From assembly GCF_000003605.2 (NCBI RefSeq), contig NW_003123911.1, positions 981-24,953 on the forward strand: a DNA stretch of 23,973 nucleotides. Reading direction: 5' to 3'. Within the stretch, counting starts at the first letter, position 1. The number at the start of each line of letters is the position of its first letter. A program made the translations under genes and the position numbers. This stretch comes from Saccoglossus kowalevskii. Its lineage: Eukaryota > Hemichordata > Enteropneusta > Harrimaniidae. The notes under the pieces are model-generated. The model had not been told where the DNA came from. It saw only the letters and a program-made list of their open reading frames with translations, and did no database searches. Positions 12,001-20,600 of the stretch are shown here, piece by piece.

Positions 12001-15000
12001 AGTGGAGAGTCAGGCCACAAGTCTTCACTGAAACAGAAATGGAGCAATCTAGCAGATTACAATTTCAAATTTGGTACCCTATTTGGTGCCTCTTCTTATA
12101 AAGTTTTTGTTGGGAAATGTTCATTTGCTTTGTGGACACTACGATAAAGATCGTTTTCGACATTGTGAAATTTTGTTTTTATGCACAAAATACAGTGTTT
12201 TAACCAAGTAGAATCATATGTATTAAAGTTATTGTTCATACACACAATACAGTTTCTAATTTTATTCAACTTCTTTCAGCCGTAAAGACAAATAAAATGC
12301 AAAAAATAATATAGCAATTTTTTTCTGTAAAATAATTGCGTAATTGATAATTATGAATGTTTTCATTCGTGTGCATATGGAATACATTTCGCTAAGACTT
12401 ATTTTTAATATATTTATGAATTTCTTGTCTTGTCAAAATATTTTTCTCAAAAAAGAAAGATTTTCACTCCATGTCGAAAACGGAACATCTTTATCGTAGT
12501 ATTGGATGTAAAGCGACAGGTGAGAAAAAGGTTAATACTAGTATATGATGCATGATAAATACTAATTATCGGAACCATGTCTGTGTTTATCTGGTCGTAC
12601 CTAGAAACGATATTCATATTTATATAAATGCCTTCGGCGTTACCAACATATTGTGCAATGTACAGGTCATTCTCGTCTCAACAGTCAAAAAAGCACAATA
12701 AAGAAATTGAGCGTCAGTTAATCGTTCAGGGAAGCATTTGTACAGTTTATACACTACCGTATGTTCTTTTATTTATTATTTATATACTTTTCAGAACGGC
12801 CAAGTTACTCTGTAACATCGGGGCTCATCGCAGTCAAATATATTCGCATATATATCTAAGCTTTCAGATGATGTATAGGTTTTTATAGTAGCATATTCGG
12901 TAATCGTTAGAGAGATCTGTGTCACGTTTTACCCCTGTTAATATCATAATAACAAAAATGTAATCCCCAGCATTTGTATATCAACTTACCTTTCCCATGT
13001 GTCATTGACAGTGACGATGTTTCTCTCTTGGTATGGAATGGTTACCCCAGCAAACTCTTCATTATTACATCCCAAGAACAACAATGGTATCGGTAGAAAT
13101 ACGTTTAATATAGCAATAATAACAACATATTTGACAGTTGTTACCAGGTCGGGTTTGAAACGTCTTAGGAAGTATCCACCAAGCAATGTACCAATGGTAG
13201 AAGATATAACGAGACCAACACCTGAAATCGAATATTCATGTGGTGACATTTACATATAAATAGTTAAACATTTCACTACACAAACAATATTCAGGCCAAT
13301 ATACACCATAAAATGATTGATATAATTGAAATGAACAAGCAGTCTGTCGGCTGAGATAGCTCCGCTGTTAGCAATGCACATTTCAATTAAATAACTGAAG
13401 ATATCATTAGAAAACAAACAATATGTATAGTATCAACGCAATCAGAATTGCTGTTTTCAACAAGAATTCAAAAATATCACTTTTCACCCAAAATAACAAA
13501 AATATTCCCCAAAATAGAATAATTGAAGATATCATCATGAAATGAACAAATATGAGAGAGGCCCACGTGTAGTACCTTATATGCATAATATCAAAGCAAA
13601 TGGACTTACAGTTTTCAACAAGAAGTCGAAAATATCACTTTTTACCAAAACTTACAAAAATATTCACTAAAATTAGAGAATTTAAGATATCATCACAAAA
13701 TGAACAATTCTGAGAGAGGTCCACATGTAGTACATATATATGTAATATCAAAGCAATTGGACTTTGGGTTTTTAACAAGAAGTCTAAAATATCACTTTTT
13801 ACCGAAAATGACAAAAATATTCACCAAAATTTAGAGAATTGAAGATATCATCACGAAATGAACAAATCTGAGAAAAGTCCACGTGTAGTACCTATATATG
13901 TAATATCAAAGCAATTTGACTTGCGGTTTTCGACAAGAAGTCGAAAATATCACTTTTTACCAAGAATTGCAAAAAATATTCACCAAAATTGGAGAATTGA
14001 AGATATCATGACAAACTGAACAAATCTGAGAAAGGTCCACATGTAGTATCTATATATGTAATATCAAAGGAATTGAACTCGAAGTTTTTAACAAGGAGTC
14101 GAAAATATCACTTTTTACCAAAAATGACAAAAATATTCTCCAAAAATAGAGAATTTGAGATTTTGACATGAAATGAAAAAATCTGAGAAAGAACCATCAA
14201 AGGTACTTGCATATCAAATTCATAAACATTCTGACTTGCGGTTTCGAAGAAGAAGTTGAAATTGTAAAGTTGACGACAACGGCGACGGACAACCAGTAAT
14301 AAGAACAGCTCCGCTGTGTTGACTTTGTCAACAGTGGAGCTAAAAATATGAATGTGAGCAGGTTTCTTAATTCACAAAATACTCCCTTTTATAGTTTTCA
14401 CTTTCCTTCAGAAGACTGGGACAAGAATCGCCAATTGTTATTGTAAAAACAGAAAAATTAACTCAAAGAATTAAGGTTTTTTTCCAGAAATATCGAAGAA
14501 TATAAGAAAAAAGTACAGACAAATTTGGTCGAGAAAGTCTGGTGGTGAAAATGTTAAATTAATTTGGATTTATAGTAAACAATGTACACTGGCTGAATTA
14601 CGAGGCTTTGCTTGTCATACATGAGAGTGGAGATTTTATATATTTGCACAGTGTGAATGTAACCTCAATGATTACTTACCGGTTATATTAGCGCTCATTG
14701 TAGCAGAAATGCGAAATTGTACCTCTGTGTATTTAGTGGCGAAAGTCACCAATCCTGAGATAATGGCAACCTCTAGTCCGTAAGCGATTGCGATAGAAAT
14801 GAGGGACAAGTTTGTGAATAACCGACCAAGAGCTTTTGGAAATTCTATAAAATAAATTATTGACACAGAAATGAATCCAATAGTTTGAATTAGAATAATA
14901 TATGTAATTTGTTTATGCAACAATAACATATACTACTTAAAGTAAATTCATAACACTGTATCTTAGATTCTAACCATGTGAAATAATTATATATACGAAT

Positions 15001-17483
15001 ACTATTGGCACAGTAAATATGTCCAGTTTGCCATACCTGTCTAAATTGTTTGTTAAATGACGGTGGTCGTCACGACACGCATGCGCAAGATATGTATTTT
15101 ATTATGTGAAAATAAATATTTATCAGCATAAGTGTCGCACATGCGTGGTGCGACGACCATTGCCTTTTAACTCAGTGGCTGAGAACAGGTGTTTACACAA
15201 TAACAAAGTTATATTGACTATTACAGCTCATTAAGGTAACAAAAAGAAAAACTGTCCATCGTTGTCATGTTCTAAAGGCCAAGCTTGGGTCAATGTCAAA
15301 GTTTTCATGTTTTGAATACACTCAATAATTGTGCTGTCACACATTTTGCCAGAATGCTTCTCATTTTTCCCAGACTGTCCCAACAATCCACATGACCAAA
15401 CAAAATTATGTTAACATCTTCAATAATTTTAATGTTATTTTTATTAAAGGGCGGTAGTCGTCGCGCCACGCATACGCGAGATATATGGGTCTATATAAAC
15501 AAAGATTGCGACTTTGACTAATGCGCAGATCAGAGTACGAACTGAGACGTTGTCAAGCTATAATTGCGTATATTATTAGGTATTTAGAAGGTGTCGAAGG
15601 TGTCATCAGCGGTAATTAGTGCTAGTCGCACCCAGGTCGAACCTCGTACATGGATGAGCGCATTGTATTGTGGGAAAATCAATGTTTATCAACACAAATG
15701 TCGCACATGCGCAGCGCGACGACTACCGCCCTTTCGTGCGTAGACCAGCTACCTTTGATTCGTTTCAACGCTTCTTGGCCCGCAGCGTTTTCATCGTCAT
15801 CCCCATCGTTGTTTTTCAGCGATATTTCGTGTTTTCTCTCCTGCATCACATCATTCAATTTATCTTTTGACAGCGCCAGTTTCTTTGGTGCAAATAACAA
15901 CGGAATGGCAACCATCAACGTCAAAATCCCTTCCACGATGAACCCCAACCACCAAGCGCCGACCCATCGCGCGTCGTCTGGAGTTAAATCCACGGTTGTC
16001 AAGTCAACCCGACCCACATCCACATATATGCTGACGAAGATAGAGGAGAAGGGGAATCCAACGACTGGTCCAAGAGAATACATAGCGTAGAATATACCTG
16101 GATAGAAAGAGACATATTTACATTACGTGACATTTAAGCATGGAACAGACATACACAAACTTTTCCAGCAACACACAATGCATTGATAATTCAGTTCCTT
16201 CTCTCATGTTCTCGCCAGAACAATGCAATTGCTTCGGTTTGTAATGCCATTCTGAGTCACACTTCAATATTTGCTACAACTGGATTGCGACTTACATGCT
16301 ATTAATTGTGACTTTCTTCACATCCAATACAGAAAAGGGTTAAGTTCAAACACGTTCTACAGACAATTTGTGGATAGTGGTTCTCTGTACATACATGTAT
16401 TGAAACGGTGTTTTAAATGTCACGCGGCATGCATTGAATCAATGATGAGCAAATGAGAGAATGTACACTATACCACTGTCGAATTATATTAATTAACCGT
16501 AGTTCAACGCTGTTTTTAAGACCCAGACAAAATGTATAACATTTCTGGTTACAGCGTCACAACTTTTTGTTAGGACTTTGTTCGAATTTTAAAAAACGTT
16601 GTTATTAAAAATCAAATTAAAAGCATAATTATTTTGACAATTTAAAAATTAGAATAAAAGCTGCGTGCCAGCATCGACTTTGTGGGTAAAAGAAAAAACT
16701 TTTGAAATAGTTCACAATAACTACAATCGTATTGTATACTGAGTGCAATTCCAACTTACCTAAATATAGTGGTGATTTCTTTTTACCAATGAAATCGTCT
16801 AAGTATGTAGGTGTTAATACAACTAACGGAGTGTAGCATATTCCTGCCAATGTATGCCCTAATAGCATCATAACTGCCATCCTTACACTATCCGACTCTG
16901 CCGCGCGTGCGCTGTCCGACGAGCAATCCGTTAAGCTACGGTTTACTTTCATGTAGTCATACTCTTCGGAACACAGTGTAGTTATATTTGATTTTAAATC
17001 CACTTTACCGTATTCATATGGCGACGACATGAAATGGTTCAAAGAAATAGACGATAAGCTTATCGCCCCGAGCACTAATCCTATACCAACCCAACGCGGG
17101 CGATGGCTTCCGGGTCTGCCTCCCAAGTACGCAACGAACAGGACGCTTAGTAAAGTCGCGCTATCAAAAAGAGTCGCATTTAGACCGAAGAACAAACTCG
17201 GAAGCGCGTAACGCTTCTGGATACTTGTTATGGTGGATATGAAGACGCTGAAACTGAAGCTGAAGAGAAAATTTGCGGTACAGAAGAGGAAGAAGACACA
17301 CTTTATATTTGCAAAACACTGGAGGAATTTGGGTTGCCATCTTCCAATACCGCACATCATATCAGGATCAATAACTTTGATGTCGTCGTCCGATTCTTTC
17401 TTCTCGTTTCCATTCTCGTTGATGAGCTGCTCTTTTCCAATCCGTCTATTGCCACCATCTATGTTGTTCTCCGTAATTTCCAT
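8750..17483 (-). CDS. Complete OATP/SLCO-family organic anion transporter (gene 2), eight coding exons
   Basis: Spliced CDS on the minus strand: 17483-16760, 16097-15753, 14844-14680, 13221-12990, 12027-11877, 10728-10550, 9840-9776, 9033-8750. This totals 2145 nt, or 714 residues, a normal OATP length. Every junction is GT-AG and all phases agree (1,1,1,2,0,2,1). The protein has a cytosolic acidic N-terminus and about 12 membrane segments. It carries the OATP signature DARWVGAWWLGFI (283-295). A large extracellular loop 5 has a Kazal-like fold with ten cysteines (502, 506, 508, 517, 528, 532, 544, 546, 564, 568). Near the C-terminus are the family-typical KPFALG (606-611) and PTPIYMG (624-630). 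Known OATPs are plasma-membrane, sodium-independent uptake exchangers of large organic anions; the substrate here is unknown. It sits between two like-oriented genes in a tandem cluster. Orthology to a particular vertebrate SLCO subfamily cannot be read from sequence alone, so no symbol is given. Confidence 0.95.
9776..9840 (-). CDS. Gene 2 coding exon 7: short exon with conserved KPFALG motif
   Basis: 65 nt, phase 2 to phase 1, residues 599-620 plus one base of 621. The acceptor is ATGTTTCAG and the donor GTAAGT (9775-9770). It encodes the family-conserved CVAPADKPFALGIRQLF stretch between TM10 and TM11. The exon is too short to stand out as an open frame. It is identified from its motif, its splice sites and the phases, which join exons 6 and 8 exactly. 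Confidence 0.93.
10074..10166 (+). repeat. Gap-flanking duplicate, left copy
   Basis: 93 bp starting GATTCGGAACGCAC and ending ACTAGTATGC directly at the gap. It matches 10441-10534 apart from one T in an ATTATT run. Probably the same genomic sequence at two unmerged contig ends. Confidence 0.95.
10167..10440. other. Assembly gap (274 N)
   Basis: An unknown-base run within gene 2 intron 6, flanked on both sides by nearly identical sequence. It interrupts no exon. Confidence 0.99.
10441..10534 (+). repeat. Gap-flanking duplicate, right copy
   Basis: 94 bp copy of 10074-10166 with a single extra T. It starts exactly at the end of the N run and ends 16 bp before exon 6 of gene 2. Confidence 0.95.
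10550..10728 (-). CDS. Gene 2 coding exon 6: end of loop 5 and TM10
   Basis: 179 nt, phase 0 to phase 2, residues 540-598 plus two bases of 599. The acceptor is TTTTTATAG and the donor GTAAGT. NFSSCSCIN (540-548) and GICGWQC (562-568) give the last four conserved cysteines. They are followed by TM10 (about 569-597). The donor side abuts one copy of the repeat that flanks the assembly gap, but the exon itself is intact. Confidence 0.94.
11877..12027 (-). CDS. Gene 2 coding exon 5: Kazal-like domain of extracellular loop 5
   Basis: 151 nt, phase 2 to phase 0, residues 489-539. The acceptor is CTGTTTCAG and the donor GTAATT (11876-11871). It contains six of the ten loop cysteines (502, 506, 508, 517, 528, 532) and the Kazal-like core PVCGSDGITYFSSC. 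In OATPs this loop is disulphide-bonded and is thought to be needed for folding and surface expression rather than protease inhibition. Confidence 0.95.
12820..12969. repeat. Intron 4 segment of gene 2, alignable to gene 1 intron 4
   Basis: The partner of 137-309. It ends about 20 bp from the exon 4 donor of gene 2. Confidence 0.6.
12990..13221 (-). CDS. Gene 2 coding exon 4: TM8-TM9 and start of loop 5
   Basis: 232 nt, phase 1 to phase 2. The acceptor is CGATTTCAG and the donor GTAAGT. It encodes GGYFLRRFKPDL (426-437), the typical OATP cytosolic motif between TM8 and TM9. Next is a hydrophobic TM9 and the FLGCNNEEFAGVTIPY start of the cysteine-rich extracellular loop. An N-glycosylation sequon (NDT) lies near the 3' end. 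The last codon is split AG|T and reads Ser after splicing. Confidence 0.95.
13358..14343 (+). mobile_element. Pearl/Helitron-like non-autonomous element with tandem core, in gene 2 intron 3
   Basis: The left end carries TAGCTCCGCTGTT (about 13360). The right end carries its inverted partner AACAGTGGAGCTA, which also forms the second arm of a hairpin (about 14307-14341, arms AGCTCCGCTGTG/CAGTGGAGCT). The interior is a tandem array of about 158-bp units. Short terminal inverted repeats, a 3' hairpin and a core of roughly 160-bp tandem repeats are described for bivalve pearl elements and related Helitron-like non-autonomous elements. No transposase or Rep/helicase coding is present. Family assignment is inference; the repeat structure is seen directly. 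Confidence 0.65.
13461..14247 (+). repeat. Tandem array, five units of ~158 bp
   Basis: Units begin with CAAGAAGTCGAAAATATCAC (or close variants) at about 13461, 13619, 13776, 13934 and 14092. Each carries GAAGATATCATCA, AATGAACAAATCTGAGA and GTCCACRTGTAGTA in order. Spacings are 157-158 bp. A degenerate half unit precedes the array (about 13396-13460) and a truncated one follows (from about 14248). The last unit is the most divergent. Confidence 0.9.
14370..14560 (+). repeat. Dispersed repeat, copy 2
   Basis: The partner of 7468-7674 in the same orientation. It starts about 30 bp after the hairpin of the pearl-like element in gene 2 intron 3, so it may be a separate element or part of a composite. 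Confidence 0.7.
14680..14844 (-). CDS. Gene 2 coding exon 3: start of the second six-TM half
   Basis: 165 nt, phase 1 to phase 1, residues 357-411 plus one base of 412. The acceptor is TTTTATAG and the donor GTAAGT (14679-14674). It begins EFPKALGRLFTN, matching the family pattern of a Pro-Lys-Leu/Asn stretch before TM7, and continues through TM7 into a KYTEVQF loop. The length and phases equal gene 1 exon 3 (1073-1237), strong evidence of common descent. Confidence 0.93.
15053..15170. mobile_element. Short GC-rich TIR element (MITE), copy A, gene 2 intron 2
   Basis: Ends are near-inverted repeats: left ACGGTGGTCGTCACGACACG and right, inverted, GCAATGGTCGTCGCACCACG. TTAA is present at both borders (15053-15056 and 15167-15170), a possible target duplication. 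The length is about 110 bp with an AT-rich centre. It shares arms with copies at 15446 and 20828. Confidence 0.7.
15446..15734. mobile_element. Short GC-rich TIR element (MITE), copy B, gene 2 intron 2
   Basis: 289 bp. Both ends read AAAGGGCGGTAGTCGTCGCG inwards. The right half is homologous to copy A, including GTCGCACATGCGC. A segment of roughly 165 bp in the middle is absent from the other two copies. It ends 18 bp from the splice donor of gene 2 exon 2. No clear target-site duplication is seen. Confidence 0.75.
15753..16097 (-). CDS. Gene 2 coding exon 2: TM5, OATP signature, TM6
   Basis: 345 nt, phase 1 to phase 1, residues 242-356 plus one base of 357. The acceptor is TCTATCCAG (AG just above 16097) and the donor is GTAGCT (15752 downwards). 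It encodes TM5 (about 243-265), the extracellular loop 3 ending in DARWVGAWWLGFI (283-295), TM6 (about 288-311) and a long charged cytosolic loop rich in Lys, Asp and Glu. An inverted-repeat transposon starts only 18 nt into the following intron. Confidence 0.95.
16760..17483 (-). CDS. Gene 2 coding exon 1: N-terminus to TM4
   Basis: Encodes residues 1-241 plus one base of codon 242. A hydrophilic, acidic N-terminal tail (about 1-45) precedes a Phe-rich TM1 (62-84). TM2 lies near 98-119, followed by a GGRPGSHRPRW cytosolic loop and TM3 (130-149). An extracellular loop with two N-glycosylation sequons (N166, N181) leads to TM4 (about 202-226). The exon ends in SPLYL-G, the conserved OATP position before TM5, at donor GTAAGT (16759-16754). 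The start is the first in-frame Met after a likely acceptor (TTATTTCAG ending at 17498), 14 nt upstream. Gene 1 has the same arrangement, which supports this start. Confidence 0.95.
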
Positions 17484-17500
17484 CTCCGCCTAAGGTTCTG
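17484..17500 (-). promoter_or_regulatory. Likely 5' UTR splice acceptor immediately upstream of gene 2 ATG
   Basis: A pyrimidine-rich TTATTATTTCAG ends at 17498, leaving 14 nt of 5' UTR before the ATG at 17483. Gene 1 has TATTTCAG 30 nt before its ATG (ends 4229). The parallel suggests that both genes have a non-coding first exon upstream. Confidence 0.5.
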
Positions 17501-17588
17501 AAATAATAATGATAGTTCAGTATATCAGTCTTTGACGATGTAATGCAAATGTCAGCAACCCCAGGAAGAGATCACTTCATTGGAAAAA

Positions 17589-17613
17589 CTATATATAGAC
17601 GTGGCCCGCCGCC
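17589..17613 (-). promoter_or_regulatory. TATA-like and GC-rich promoter candidate for gene 2
   Basis: CTATATATAG (17589-17598) has a GC-rich block, minus-strand GGCGGCGGGCC (to about 17613), immediately upstream in the gene's direction. A start site about 30 nt downstream would give an unspliced leader of roughly 75 nt. An octamer ATGCAAAT (17542-17549) lies between. This competes with the model of a spliced leader using the acceptor at 17498. Confidence 0.25.
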
Positions 17614-20600
17614 AACTGTCCCTGATACGTTTCGGCATTAAGAGGATTTTATCGGGCTTCCGTTGCTGATAAAAACCATCAAACAATTTTGAAATTTCTT
17701 ATATGTTGCCGATCGATGTGATCCATCGAATAAATGGCTAAGAGCGCTGTGAATATGGTGCCCGAATATTTTTTCCAAATAATCCATGGTTTTATGATTT
17801 CCCTTTAAATGCTATTTTCAATTGAAAATTATTCAAAATACATAAAATAGAGGTTAATAACCCAAATACTAGTTCGGATATCCGAAATTTGTTCCTCTTG
17901 GGAATAATTTAGAAAAATGTGTGAGCATTATGTTTTCAGCGTTCATTTCAATAAAACTTTCTTTATAAGAGAAAAATGTCGCCAGTCCCGTGTACAGCAT
18001 GTGCAACGTAGCTGTGTTTGAGGAGTTTGACTTCTAGAAACTTTAAGCATAAAAGAAAAGTTGGAAGACGTACAATGCCATTCTGAAAGATAAGTTTCAC
18101 TAGAATCGATCTTACACAACATCACAGCCACAGTATTTTCTACAAATCAGTTCATAAAATATTCTTGCATCTAACTTAATTAACCTGACGATAAACGTGG
18201 GCATGCCAGCAAGAAAGTGTAGGTATGATAATATGGCCATGTTGACAAGAATATATATATATAATGATATAATAAAATACGCGTTTCCAATTTATTGTTT
18301 AATTAACGTTATTTACATTTCGTCTCATTGCCAGGTCGCTTCCATCTATGACATAGGGCAATAGTGTAGATAACGCGGCTGCGTTTTATTAAAACAAATT
18401 ATGCTGTAACCAGAGCTGTAGCATGACACGCCGGCATGCGAAAGTGAACGCAGCATGGGGAACTCTCCCGGTCAGTATAAAATATGTTTTAACATATTTG
18501 TTATATTATTATTAGCATTTATGTCGTGTAACATTGCTGGGTCCAATATTGCATTAAACATGTGTGTTTATACCAAGTAAGTGCATCATTGCTCGCCATG
18601 ACTTTTCGAGTCGTTGCTTTTAAAATTAATGATAACTCATTTTTGAAAAACGTATTTTTTGATAACTTATTATGTAATAAAGTTAAACAGTAGTTAATAT
18701 AATTTGCATATAGTTGACATATGACGTAAGACATTTTGCCAATGACTATCCCATAAAATAAATAATGATATTATAAATATCATTAAATATCAGCAGTTCC
18801 AAGTTTGGTCTCGGTATATTTGTCTTGAGGCAAGGCAACAGGTACTCGGTTCAGAAGTGTTCATTTTCGTCCATTAAATGCCTAGTCTGGGTGGCTGGGG
18901 TCGAACTTAGATTGCCATTCATTTATTGAGGTGTTTATTCTCGTATAATGCTAGCTCATAAAAAAGAGGGTCGTTGGTACCGCTAAGTGCGTCTCTGGGG
19001 TCACCCCCAGACGATTGTCATTTGAAAGCGTGGACCGCCAATGGCTAATCTACAAACCGTGCGAATATATCACAAGACAAGACCACTCTGTCAGCTTGAC
19101 CTTCGTTGACAAATGTCAGTACCTGGTACTTTTGAATTGCGAGGCCGCATTGTCCTACGATAAAAGGTGGTCTTGTCAGGACAGCCCATAATGTTTTACA
19201 GTTAACGATAATTTTAGGGTAATGTCTAATCCGTTCACACAGTGCATCCATGTTTCTGTCAAATTTACGGCACGATTATTATTTGAAAGTGTTGTGACAT
19301 ATTATTGTTAACCTGGGTTTTATGACTGATCGTGGCTAGTTGGAGTTGTCACATAGTTCTACGACACGAGCGACAAATGTGTAATCGGAATGTGTTTGCA
19401 CTCACGCGCTCGGATACATGATTGCCGCATCACGTCTTTTGGGAAACCTAACCAGGGGAAGTGCAACTTCAGATCGACGTATCACGCCAACTTAAACAGT
19501 TTGTTTTGCGTGTTTGGTAATCATTTCACGATGTCTCTTAAACGAGTTTTACCTGTAAACTGTAGCAATGTACACTCACCTGTTCCGTCGGCGTCCCTGC
19601 AAAATATCAACTGAACAATTGCTTACTATGTGTCGCGGTTATTCCACGCAGTTTCTTCGTTGCAGAGTACTTGTAATTCAATTAAAACACGGGGTCTGTT
19701 CTGATAGTGTCCACTGCCAACCACGCAAAAGCTGTAGCCATTATGTTTTGACCCGGGCTTTGAAATCAGTCAGTGTGCATGCCCCGTACGGCAATCCCAT
19801 CTAGACATGTATTCTTTGCTCGCCGCTAATTTACATCAAGGTTCAACCGAAAGGGCATGAGAATAGCTTGATGCTTCTATGAGAAATACTTCCCTACGTC
19901 AACTTACTTAGCGCTGCCAAGCTAGTTCAATTATGCGTAAGTAGATCAGCCACCTCAATGACCGGCGTGTTGACGGTACACGTCGGAAGCTATAAGCGCC
20001 TGTCCGTAGCCTCCAATAGTAGTGCTTGAGTACTTAGAATCTACAAAATGTGTTATTTCTGAAATATGCATCAAATCTTCATGTAATAAAGATATTTTTA
20101 GATCATGGCGAATATTCTTTTTTTTTAAGTTTGCGGTTATATCGCAATTAGCTTTAATTGGGAGGATGTAGTTCCCTGTCGCTAAACCTCGTTCCACGTG
20201 TCGCGAGATGAATTACATCCAGCCACGAGCACGGCACTAAAAACATACACGTAAGTGTTTAAAGTCTCTTCAATAGTTCATTATTTTGTTATTGTATGTT
20301 CTAATAAACCCCTGTAGTTTTCTACGCGAAACTTGTTGAATATTTCAATTAGAATACTAGTACTCCGGTGTCACGTGACCTGCGATAACAATCAAATGAA
20401 TGACGAAGACAATACACATCTCTTCGATCTTCCAGGTCTCCTAAAAGTACGGAAAGGGGGTCAGGTCCCCTTGATTGACCTCACTGTTTGTTGAGTTATT
20501 TACTTTCGGTGGTCAAAACAACCTTCCTGTCAAGGTATCGATATTTATGACAGCGATAAATGTCAAAGGTTAGAGTGGAATCCACGACCGTCACCGTAGC

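Noticed and set aside
13461-14247. Regular repeats considered as a CRISPR array
   Set aside because: Units are about 158 bp and similar throughout rather than short repeats with unique spacers, and the host is a eukaryote.
15650-16090. 146-codon plus-strand open frame
   Set aside because: It lies opposite gene 2 exon 2 and has no recognisable domain. The minus-strand reading carries the OATP signature and splice sites.
18880-18915. GGGGTCGAACTTAG resembles a tRNA T-loop
   Set aside because: No cloverleaf with acceptor, D and anticodon stems can be drawn around it.
19045-19251. 68-codon minus-strand open frame
   Set aside because: No recognised motif and no supporting splice or poly(A) signals; its length is compatible with chance.
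19390-19804. Overlapping plus-strand open frames of 74 and 78 codons
   Set aside because: No recognisable protein features, and stops interrupt any longer reading.
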